From an uncultured Muribaculaceae bacterium (GTDB lineage Bacteria > Bacteroidota > Bacteroidia > Bacteroidales > Muribaculaceae): a DNA stretch of 5,190 nt. Each line of letters begins with the position of its first letter. Position 1 is the stretch's first letter. Both the position numbers and the translations under genes were made by a program. This document shows, piece by piece, positions 1-5,190 of the stretch. The stretch lies in assembly GCA_934590135.1 (NCBI GenBank), contig CAKTOT010000123.1, forward strand, positions 1 to 5,190, read 5' to 3'. The notes beneath the pieces were generated by a model. The model was not told the DNA's origin. It ran no database searches and worked only from the letters and a program-made list of their open reading frames with translations.

Positions 1-1189
1 ATGCTACGCCCTGTCGCACGGCATCATTATGGCGGCATGCTTCATACTCATTCCCGTCGAGAATGCCATCAATAGACGATACATCAACGATGCGCGTCGC
101 CGTCTTGCCGATATGCCACGACTTCGAGTGGTCGGCATTACGGGCAGCTATGGCAAGACATCGACCAAACACTTTTTGAATCATATACTTGCCGAACAAT
201 TCAGCGTCTGCATGACACCGGGCAACTTCAACACCACACTCGGCGTCGTACGCACCATACGCGAATACCTGAAGCCATACGACGAAATATTCATCGCTGA
301 AATGGGAGCAAAACAGCGCGGAGACATCCGCGAAATTTGCGACATCGTACACCCTTGTATGGGCATTATCACCGCCGTAGGGCCTCAACATCTCCAATCA
401 TTCAAGACCATCGAGAATGTGCGCGACACAAAATTCGAATTGGCCGATGCACTACCGGCTGACGGTCTCGCGGTAGTCAATAACGACTTTGAGATGATTC
501 GTACTCGTAAGGTGGACAATGTCGCTGTAGCTCGCTATGCAGTGGACAATACTGACGAAGCATCCTACCGCGCATGCGACATAATCACAACAGCACACGG
601 CACTTCATTCACCATTGTAGGGCCCGACGGACTACACCTGCAACTACAAACGCCCTTGGTAGGCCGCTGCAATATCTCCAATATTACGGCGGCAGTAATT
701 ATAGCACTAAGGCTCGGTGTCCCTGCTGCAAAAATCGCAGTAGCTGTACGCACGCTCAGTCAAGTGGAGCATCGCTTATCGGTACGTAGAATACCGGGTT
801 CGTACACCATACTGGACGATGCGTACAACAGCAATCCCGGCGGAGCCGAAATGGCCTTGGAAGTACTTGCCGACATGGCACAAGACAGTCAAGGACGCGC
901 AATTGTCGTCACCCCAGGTATGATAGAGTTAGGTGACCGACAAGAAGAGCTCAACCACACATTCGGCACTCAGATAGGCCGTAAAGCCGACATAGCTCTT
1001 GTCGTCGGACAATACAATCATGACGCCATCGTCCAAGGCATTGAGGAGACCAAAGACGCGGAAAACGGTAAAAGCACTGAAATCCTTGCCTTTGACACCT
1101 TTGCACAAGCCCAGCAATACATAGTCATGCATGCCGGCCATGGCGATGTAGTCTTATACGAAAACGACTTGCCTGACACCTTCAAGTAA
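1..1189 (+). CDS. murF: Membrane-anchored MurF-type Mur ligase (UDP-MurNAc-tripeptide:D-Ala-D-Ala ligase), 5' end missing
   Basis: This ATP-dependent amide ligase of the Mur family probably adds D-Ala-D-Ala to UDP-MurNAc-tripeptide, the last cytoplasmic step of the peptidoglycan precursor. The frame is open to the left edge: codons from base 2 read CYALSHGII before the first internal Met at 29, so the true start is outside and 29 is not a reliable start. Residue numbers below count from that Met. A hydrophobic stretch ends near residue 10 and looks like the last part of a membrane segment, followed by a basic stretch (NRRY, ARRR). The ATP loop is GITGSYGKTS (36-45). Then come PGNFNTTLGV (64-73), EMGAKQRGDI (91-100), VGPQHL (117-122), Lys135 in the position of the usual carbamylated lysine, GRCNISN (212-218), EHRL, DDAYNSNP (263-270) and the C-terminal YENDLPD. 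These are Mur ligase central and C-terminal domains of MurF character. The normal MurF N-terminal substrate domain does not fit between the membrane segment and the ATP loop. Ddl follows, which supports the MurF assignment. Substrate is inferred; an accessory Mur ligase remains possible. Confidence 0.85.
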   Translation, partial: CYALSHGIIMAACFILIPVENAINRRYINDARRRLADMPRLRVVGITGSYGKTSTKHFLNHILAEQFSVCMTPGNFNTTLGVVRTIREYLKPYDEIFIAEMGAKQRGDIREICDIVHPCMGIITAVGPQHLQSFKTIENVRDTKFELADALPADGLAVVNNDFEMIRTRKVDNVAVARYAVDNTDEASYRACDIITTAHGTSFTIVGPDGLHLQLQTPLVGRCNISNITAAVIIALRLGVPAAKIAVAVRTLSQVEHRLSVRRIPGSYTILDDAYNSNPGGAEMALEVLADMAQDSQGRAIVVTPGMIELGDRQEELNHTFGTQIGRKADIALVVGQYNHDAIVQGIEETKDAENGKSTEILAFDTFAQAQQYIVMHAGHGDVVLYENDLPDTFK

Positions 1190-1196
1190 TCGGCAT

Positions 1197-1215
1197 AGCC
1201 ATTGCATAAATGGCT
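1197..1215 (+). other. Hairpin just after the Mur ligase stop codon
   Basis: AGCCATT (1197-1203) and AATGGCT (1209-1215) are perfect reverse complements with a 5-base loop. The hairpin starts 8 bases after the stop codon and has no T-run, so it is not a standard terminator. It may mark RNA processing or weak attenuation between the Mur ligase and ddl, or be chance. The rest of the 68-bp gap is A/C-rich with no recognisable promoter. Confidence 0.35.
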
Positions 1216-1257
1216 CACCACAACATAAGCAAACAACAATACAATACATACTGAATT

Positions 1258-2454
1258 ATGAAAACCAATATCGGTGTATTTTTCGGCGGACGCTCCACCG
1301 AGCACGAAATATCCGTAATCTCGGCATCTCAGGCTATGAATGCCATCGACCGATCACTTTACGAAGTAACCCCAATATATATCACCAAGAGCGGACAATG
1401 GTATAACGGTGAAGCCTTGATGGAGGTCTCCAATTACCGCGATGTCCCGGCGCTGTTACGCCGTTGCACACCGGTATATATGCGTCCCATATATGGTGAT
1501 ACGGCACTCTATACCGATGCCTCATCGATGTTTGGCACTAAGGTCAAAAAAGTAGCCACACTTGACGTAATAATCCCGGTACTACACGGCGCCAATGGTG
1601 AAGACGGATCATTCCAAGGCATTTTGCAGGCTACCGGTATACCTTATGCCGGATGCGATGTATTAGCATCCGCCAACGGCATGGACAAAATCACGATGAA
1701 AATGATACTCCGTGCTTGCGATATTCCTGTAGTGGACTACACCTGGTTTACCGATCACGAGTGGGCTTCAGAACCGGACAAGGTGATTGAGCAAGTCGAA
1801 AAAGCATTAACCTACCCCGTAATTGTCAAGCCTGCCGACCTCGGATCCTCAGTAGGCATCGCACGCGCCGACAATCGTGAGACTCTTGCCGAAAAAATCA
1901 CCGAAGCGGCTAAATACTCGACACGCCTCATCGTCGAGCATCTCGTCGAGCAACTCAAAGAAATCAATTGCTCCGTACTCGGAACAAGTGACGACTATCG
2001 GACTTCCGTACTCGAAGAGCCCATCAAAACAGGCGAAATACTCTCGTATACAGACAAGTACATGGGAGGCAGCAAAGGTGCAAAAGGCATGCAAGCCTCG
2101 GCCAAACGTATTCCGGCCGAATTGGACGAGGATGTCACCAAACGCATCCAATTCCTTGCCGGAGAGACTTTCCGCGTATTGTCCTGTCACGGAGTAGCCC
2201 GCGTCGACTTGATAATAGATGATGCCAACGGCTCAATATACGTCAACGAAATCAACACCATACCGGGCTCGCTATCCTTCTACTTATGGGAGGCTTCGGG
2301 CATTAAATTCAGCGAACTGATGTCACAACTGGTATCTCTTGCGCTCAAACGTGCTCGTCACCAAAGCCAAAAAATAGTATCATACGACCAAAACATCTTT
2401 GCCCTCGGCGGTGGCACAAAAGGAGCCAAGGGAGCCAAAGGCACCAAAGCTTGA
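1258..2454 (+). CDS. ddl: D-alanine--D-alanine ligase
   Basis: This cytoplasmic ATP-grasp enzyme joins two D-alanines into the dipeptide used by MurF for peptidoglycan. Visible family motifs, in order: FFGGRSTEHEIS (8-19), with Glu15 at the place of the E. coli DdlB first-site glutamate; HGANGEDGSFQG, the Ddl signature; VKPADLGSSVG (190-200), with the ATP-binding lysine and the serine of the active-site triad; an omega loop with Lys267-Tyr268; RVD (315-317); and NEINTIPGS (330-338), giving metal ligands Asp317, Glu331 and Asn333. The Lys-Tyr pair in the omega loop argues for D-Ala-D-Ala rather than D-Ala-D-lactate, whose ligases usually have His there. The start is fixed by an in-frame TGA at 1252-1254; there is no Shine-Dalgarno, only an A/T-rich leader. 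At 398 residues it is longer than a typical Ddl (about 310-370). The excess lies partly in a C-terminal tail ending in Gly-Thr/Ala-Lys repeats. It lies 68 bp after the Mur ligase and is closed by a terminator, so the pair is probably one transcript. Whether the genome has another ddl cannot be seen here. Confidence 0.95.
   Translation: MKTNIGVFFGGRSTEHEISVISASQAMNAIDRSLYEVTPIYITKSGQWYNGEALMEVSNYRDVPALLRRCTPVYMRPIYGDTALYTDASSMFGTKVKKVATLDVIIPVLHGANGEDGSFQGILQATGIPYAGCDVLASANGMDKITMKMILRACDIPVVDYTWFTDHEWASEPDKVIEQVEKALTYPVIVKPADLGSSVGIARADNRETLAEKITEAAKYSTRLIVEHLVEQLKEINCSVLGTSDDYRTSVLEEPIKTGEILSYTDKYMGGSKGAKGMQASAKRIPAELDEDVTKRIQFLAGETFRVLSCHGVARVDLIIDDANGSIYVNEINTIPGSLSFYLWEASGIKFSELMSQLVSLALKRARHQSQKIVSYDQNIFALGGGTKGAKGAKGTKA
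2413..2448 (+). repeat. Four tandem 9-bp units encoding the Gly/Lys-rich Ddl tail
   Basis: Four consecutive 9-base units with consensus GGN-RCN-AAR encode GTK-GAK-GAK-GTK (residues 386-397), followed by Ala398 and the stop codon. The repeat lies outside the conserved ATP-grasp fold, whose last recognisable helix ends near ALKRA. It could have grown by slippage and may vary in length between strains. The tail is basic and probably disordered; a role in binding RNA, membrane or cell-wall precursors is only a guess. Confidence 0.7.
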
Positions 2455-2480
2455 TTTTACATAGTCGCTTACATTAATGT

Positions 2481-2507
2481 GCAGACATCGAAAGGTGTCT
2501 GCTTTTT
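2481..2507 (+). terminator. Intrinsic terminator after ddl
   Basis: GCAGACATC (2481-2489) pairs with GGTGTCTGC (2494-2502) over nine positions, including one T-G wobble, closing on a GAAA tetraloop, and is followed directly by TTTTT (2503-2507). It begins 26 bases after the ddl stop codon and separates the Mur ligase-ddl unit from the downstream membrane protein gene. Confidence 0.9.
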
Positions 2508-2514
2508 ATATTAT

Positions 2515-2580
2515 TTGTTTCCGGACAGCGCAATTTGACTACACGTCATATGTTTTGCTGATATATTGTTCCGGAACAGC
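2515..2580 (+). promoter_or_regulatory. Paired CCGG-centred repeats, likely operator sites before the YitT-type gene
   Basis: Two related 15-base sequences, TTGTTTCCGGACAGC (2515-2529) and TTGTTCCGGAACAGC (2566-2580), match at 12 of 15 positions without gaps and better with one shift. The second contains TGTTCCGGAACA (2567-2578), a perfect 12-bp palindrome. The spacing is 51 bp, close to five helical turns, so a dimeric regulator could bind both on one face. Between them lie TTTG/TTGACT (2534-2540) and TATGTTTTG (2549-2557), which resemble Bacteroidota promoter elements, but their spacing does not fit the usual -33/-7 arrangement. I therefore do not place an exact promoter. The palindrome ends 24 bases before the start codon. 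The regulator is unknown. Confidence 0.45.
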
Positions 2581-2602
2581 AAATTAGATCGGGTATTTAT
2601 AT

Positions 2603-3331
2603 ATGGACAAAAACCGTATAATATCTTTTATCTGGCAGCATATACTGCTACTGTTCTCGCTGTTTCTGATGACACTTGGTGTGGCCTTATGTGTCCAAAG
2701 CCAATTGGGGTCGAGCGTGATTTCATCGCTTCCGTATGTTTTTGAAAGCGCAGGCGCGAATGATGCCATGCCGGCACTGACTATAGGTCAGTACACCTAT
2801 ATAATGAATGTGGTGTTTGTACTCCTCCAAATAGCCCTTCTAAGACGACAATTCGAAGCCGTACAGCTTTTCCAACTATTGATTGGCTTCGTCTTCGGCT
2901 CACTAATCGACCTGAATATGTTCTTGACATCCTCGGCGGTAACCGACTGGCTACCGGGCAAAATCTTGCTGCAAATCGCCGGATGCACTGTGATGGGCTT
3001 TGGCATAGCGCTCGAAGTAAGATGCGGCTCTGTGACTATGCCTGGGGAAGGCCTGCCAGTTGCAATAAGCCGTGTAGCTTCTATAGATTTTTCAATCGTT
3101 AAAATCGGATTTGACATCTTTATAGTTGTATGCGCCGTAATAGCTTGCTACATATTCTTCGGGCAATGGCTATGGAACATTGTAGGCATAGGCACATTGT
3201 TTGCCATGGTATACGTGGGCGTATGTGTACGCTTTTTTGGCAAACACATCGGGTGGTTTGAACGCTTACTCAATTATCGCCCAGGATTCAGACGCTACAT
3301 CTATGGCTTGGCCCGGTATCTGTTCAAATGA
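2603..3331 (+). CDS. YczE/YyaS/YitT-type integral membrane protein (DUF6198-like)
   Basis: This 242-residue, very hydrophobic protein should sit in the inner membrane. Probable membrane segments are near residues 9-29, 62-80, 88-107, 119-137, 166-187 and 190-211, followed by a short basic cytoplasmic tail rich in Arg and Tyr. The family-like features are the first helix leading into GVALCVQSQLGSSVISSLPYV (25-45), the TIGQYTYIMNVVFVLLQI segment (60-77) and the EVRCGSVTMPGEGLP loop (138-152), where the Gly, Thr and Pro residues are typical of YitT-type proteins. The DUF2179 cytoplasmic domain of full YitT proteins is absent, as in the YczE branch. Transport has been proposed for such proteins but no substrate is established, and I infer none. 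The start is fixed by an in-frame TAG at 2585-2587 with no earlier start codon. A terminator lies upstream and the downstream gene is convergent, so it is probably transcribed alone and controlled by the repeats in its leader. Confidence 0.85.
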   Translation: MDKNRIISFIWQHILLLFSLFLMTLGVALCVQSQLGSSVISSLPYVFESAGANDAMPALTIGQYTYIMNVVFVLLQIALLRRQFEAVQLFQLLIGFVFGSLIDLNMFLTSSAVTDWLPGKILLQIAGCTVMGFGIALEVRCGSVTMPGEGLPVAISRVASIDFSIVKIGFDIFIVVCAVIACYIFFGQWLWNIVGIGTLFAMVYVGVCVRFFGKHIGWFERLLNYRPGFRRYIYGLARYLFK

Positions 3332-3341
3332 TGGCACTATA

Positions 3342-3371
3342 ATGTCGTACGACATCAGCCCTTAGCGGGCT
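3342..3371. other. Palindrome and small hairpin between convergent genes
   Basis: ATGTCGTACGACAT (3342-3355) is a perfect 14-bp palindrome in the 30-bp gap between the YitT-type gene and the oppositely oriented oxidoreductase gene. It is followed by AGCCC (3357-3361) pairing with GGGCT (3367-3371), which overlaps the oxidoreductase stop codon. There is no T-run on either strand. It may serve as a weak two-way transcript end or as a protein-binding site. Confidence 0.35.
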
Positions 3372-4927
3372 AAAGCTTCGGCCAAGGCCTCGGCGCACCG
3401 ACGGCCGTCAATGGCGGCAGATACGATTCCCCCCGCATATCCGGCACCTTCGCCGCATGGATACAGGCCGCGCACTTCCGTGTGCATCAACGTTGCTTCG
3501 TCTCGCGGAATGCGTACAGGCGAACTAGTGCGAGTCTCGGCTCCTATGACACACGCATCTGCACATAGAAATCCTCTGTGACGGCGACCGAAGTCGCTGA
3601 ATCCCTTCTGTAAACGATATGCTACGGACTTGGGCAGAAGTTCGTCTACACGTGCCGGATGAATCCCGGCAGTGTATGATGTGGGAGGCAAAGATGTCGA
3701 CGGGCGAGAGGCGACAAAATCGGTCATTCGCTGTGCCGGTGCATTAAGGCTACCGCCATCCTCAAAAAATCGATGTTCAATATTTTCTTGATAGTGCATC
3801 ATACGCAACACATCGTCGCCTTCAACATCTTCCGGAAGTATTTCTACAACCATTCCACTGTTAGCCCAGCGTGTTCCACGATTGCCGGGTGACATTCCAT
3901 TTACGACCAATTCGCCGGGCGTACATGCCGCCGGTATGACGAACCCACCAGGGCACATACAGAACGAGTATACAGCGCGGCCGTCTATTCGTGTAAGCAT
4001 CGAGTATTCGGCTGCCGGAAGGAATTTACCTCTTCCATTTGGATTGTGGTATTGTATTCGGTCGATGGTCTTTTGCGGATGCTCCAATCGGACACCGACA
4101 GCAATGCCCTTTGCTTCAAGCTCAAGCCCGTTATCTGAAAAGAAATGGTATATATCTCGCGCCGAGTGACCCGTAGCCAGGATGACGGGGCCGCGGAACG
4201 ATTGACCTCCCGCCGTTGTCACGCCTATAATATGGCGTACGCCGTCTTTTTCGACAATATCCAAGGAACTGACTCGCGTGCCGAAATGCACAACGCCGCC
4301 ACAACGTTGAATTGTCCCGCGTATGGCCTTGATAATGTTAGGCAAACGATCGGATCCAATGTGTGGATGAGCATCCACAAGAATATCGCGCAAAGCGCCG
4401 TGTTGATGAAATATATTGAGGATAACATCCACCGGTCCACGCTTGCGACTGCGAGTATACAGCTTACCATCCGAATAGGCTCCGGCACCGCCCTCGCCGA
4501 AACAGTAGTTGCTGTCTGTTTCTACAATGCCGCGTCGGCTGATTGCAGCAAGGTCAACACGACGACTGTCCACATCTTTTCCTCGCTCCAGGACTATCGG
4601 ACGAATGCCCAACTCAATAAGTCTTAAGGCTGCAAATAATCCGGCCGGACCTGCACCTACAACAATCGCCTCCGGAGCATCAGCTGCCACAGGCTCAAAC
4701 GACACGGGATGCGCAATATCAACCGTTGTGTCAATACTATCTAAATGTACAATGACCGCAAGATTAACCTTAACATTGCGCTGTCGTGCATCTATGGAAC
4801 GTCGGACAATGTCTACGCGACAAATACGATTGACATCTATGTCCAACTTGGTGGATATATATACTCGCAAAAGCGCGTCATCGGCAGCGGTTCGGGGATC
4901 TACCGTAAGCTCTATTCGTTCTATCAT
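3362..4927 (-). CDS. NAD(P)/FAD-dependent oxidoreductase (COG2509 type, uncharacterised dehydrogenase)
   Basis: This 521-residue flavoprotein is probably soluble and cytoplasmic; no signal peptide or membrane segment is visible. Residues 1-80 form a small N-terminal domain containing RRSIDARQ (42-49), typical of this family and absent from simple flavin reductases. A Rossmann FAD-binding motif follows, VVGAGPAGLFAALRL (89-103), with Glu114 in VLERG probably binding the adenosine ribose. Then come FGEGGAGAYSDGKL (143-156), a second dinucleotide-contact strand ending in ILATGHSARD (249-258), MCPGG (324-328), ETRTSSPVRI (464-473) and the C-terminal FAD motif LYPCGEGAGYAGGIVSAAIDG (488-508). Length and motif order match the COG2509 NAD(FAD)-utilising dehydrogenases (about 520-550 residues). 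The physiological substrate is not established for the family and cannot be inferred from neighbours. The start is secure: an in-frame TAG lies 54 bases upstream with no ATG, GTG or TTG between. There is no Shine-Dalgarno; the leader is A-rich and contains overlapping hairpins. Confidence 0.93.
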   Translation of the reverse strand: MIERIELTVDPRTAADDALLRVYISTKLDIDVNRICRVDIVRRSIDARQRNVKVNLAVIVHLDSIDTTVDIAHPVSFEPVAADAPEAIVVGAGPAGLFAALRLIELGIRPIVLERGKDVDSRRVDLAAISRRGIVETDSNYCFGEGGAGAYSDGKLYTRSRKRGPVDVILNIFHQHGALRDILVDAHPHIGSDRLPNIIKAIRGTIQRCGGVVHFGTRVSSLDIVEKDGVRHIIGVTTAGGQSFRGPVILATGHSARDIYHFFSDNGLELEAKGIAVGVRLEHPQKTIDRIQYHNPNGRGKFLPAAEYSMLTRIDGRAVYSFCMCPGGFVIPAACTPGELVVNGMSPGNRGTRWANSGMVVEILPEDVEGDDVLRMMHYQENIEHRFFEDGGSLNAPAQRMTDFVASRPSTSLPPTSYTAGIHPARVDELLPKSVAYRLQKGFSDFGRRHRGFLCADACVIGAETRTSSPVRIPRDEATLMHTEVRGLYPCGEGAGYAGGIVSAAIDGRRCAEALAEALAR

Positions 4928-4950
4928 GTATTTTCTATACTTTGCTTTAT

Positions 4951-4982
4951 TGCTATTCTGACGAATAGCACATAGGTGCTAT
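4951..4982 (-). promoter_or_regulatory. Two mutually exclusive hairpins in the oxidoreductase leader
   Basis: Three arms lie in a row on the + strand: TGCTATTC (4951-4958), GAATAGCAC (4963-4971) and GTGCTAT (4976-4982). The middle arm pairs perfectly with the left arm (8 bp, 4-base loop) or with the right arm (7 bp, 4-base loop), but not both at once. The region starts 23 bases before the oxidoreductase ATG on the coding strand. It could be an RNA switch in the leader, or three half-sites for a DNA-binding regulator. No known riboswitch is recognised. Confidence 0.45.
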
Positions 4983-4999
4983 GTAATACTTTCAGCAAC

Positions 5000-5033
5000 T
5001 TACCCCTGCTACAACAACCTGTGGCAGGGGTAA
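5000..5033. other. Strong hairpin between the oxidoreductase gene and the edge gene
   Basis: TTACCCCTGCTAC (5000-5012) and GTGGCAGGGGTAA (5021-5033) pair over 13 positions with one T-G wobble and an 8-base loop. It lies 90 bases beyond the stop codon of the minus-strand gene at the right edge and 72 bases before the oxidoreductase start. It is the best candidate for the end of the upstream transcript, but neither strand has a T-run after the stem, so intrinsic termination is not assured. The remaining bases from 5034 to 5123 show no gene and no convincing promoter. Confidence 0.5.
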
Positions 5034-5123
5034 ATCATTATGTTTTGCAAGTTATGACACGCTTGACATTTAGTGCGGCACGTATACTCGTCATTAATGC
5101 CCGATGACCATATTAGTCCGAAA

Positions 5124-5190
5124 CTACAAGAGTTTGATGCTGATATAGCGCTTGGGGTGAGCTTTGATGTCGGTAAACAGCGAGTCAAGG
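5124..5190 (-). CDS. C-terminal fragment of a probable MCE/MlaD-family protein
   Basis: Reading the minus strand from the right edge, one frame is open for 21 codons and ends in TAG (complement of 5124-5126). The residues are LDSLFTDIKAHPKRYISIKLL. The pattern of an amphipathic stretch, then D-I-K-x-x-P-K-R-Y and a short beta-like end, closely resembles the C-terminus of Bacteroidota MCE-domain (MlaD-like) proteins, which often end in a DL-K-x-x-PKRYVxFS-type sequence. Those proteins are membrane-anchored and form hexameric rings that carry lipids between the membranes, with an ABC transporter. The assignment is from recalled family similarity over a very short piece; the MCE domain itself is outside the window. 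The oxidoreductase lies 196 bp downstream on the same strand. Confidence 0.6.
   Translation of the reverse strand, partial: LDSLFTDIKAHPKRYISIKLL

Noticed and set aside
1018..1305. 95-codon minus-strand open frame spanning the Mur ligase-ddl gap
   Set aside because: It is antisense to both flanking genes, including the conserved Ddl N-terminus, with no recognisable domain.
1849..2197. Open frames on both strands (113 and 106 codons) inside ddl
   Set aside because: They overlap the conserved ATP-grasp core of ddl and show no protein-like motifs.
1258..2454. Possible vancomycin-resistance (VanA-type) ligase
   Set aside because: The omega loop has Lys-Tyr rather than the His expected of D-Ala-D-lactate ligases, and there is no vanH, vanX or VanRS-like gene in view.
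4145..4627. 160-codon plus-strand open frame inside the oxidoreductase gene
   Set aside because: It is antisense to a gene with complete FAD-binding motifs, has no recognisable domain, and its residue content looks like a reverse-strand shadow.
4509..4975. Overlapping plus-strand open frames (150 and 76 codons) crossing the oxidoreductase start region
   Set aside because: They are mostly antisense to the N-terminal domain of the oxidoreductase. The hydrophobic end of the longer one comes from the A/T-rich leader, and there is no family resemblance.
5064..5089. TTGACA followed by TATACT on the plus strand, like a sigma-70 promoter
   Set aside because: The spacer is about 14 bases, too short, and no plus-strand gene follows within the window. 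Bacteroidota promoters also use different elements.

Overview
The window reads as a chromosomal segment of a Bacteroidota bacterium, most likely order Bacteroidales; a Muribaculaceae-like gut lineage is my guess, not a demonstration. The starts of all three complete genes lack a Shine-Dalgarno sequence and instead follow A/T-rich leaders, as is usual in that phylum. The 21-residue C-terminus read at the right edge resembles that of Bacteroidota MCE/MlaD proteins. Base composition looks even along the window, and I see no insertion sequence, CRISPR array, tRNA or rRNA.

Left part (1-2507, + strand): a cell-wall unit. A membrane-anchored MurF-type Mur ligase, truncated by the left edge, is followed after 68 bp by a D-alanine--D-alanine ligase. 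Ddl makes the D-Ala-D-Ala dipeptide and MurF-type enzymes attach it to the UDP-MurNAc-tripeptide, so the two genes encode consecutive steps of peptidoglycan precursor synthesis. A strong intrinsic terminator (9-bp stem, GAAA tetraloop, T-run) closes the unit.

Middle (2508-3361, + strand): a separately transcribed gene for a six-helix membrane protein of the YczE/YyaS/YitT type. Its 95-bp leader carries two copies of a CCGG-centred sequence about 51 bp apart, one of them a perfect 12-bp palindrome, which look like operator sites. The gene ends 30 bp from the convergent downstream gene, with a perfect 14-bp palindrome in the gap.

Right part (3362-5190, - strand): a 521-residue NAD(P)/FAD-dependent oxidoreductase of the COG2509 type. 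Its leader contains three half-sites that can form two mutually exclusive hairpins, and a strong 13-bp-stem hairpin lies further upstream. At the extreme right edge, a short minus-strand open frame ending at 5124 is the C-terminus of a larger gene, probably an MCE/MlaD-family lipid-transport protein.

No clearly new biological system is visible. The points most worth following are the membrane-anchored MurF-type enzyme paired with a long Ddl that has a Gly/Lys-rich tail, the operator-like repeats before the YitT-type gene, and the switch-like hairpin arrangement before the oxidoreductase.
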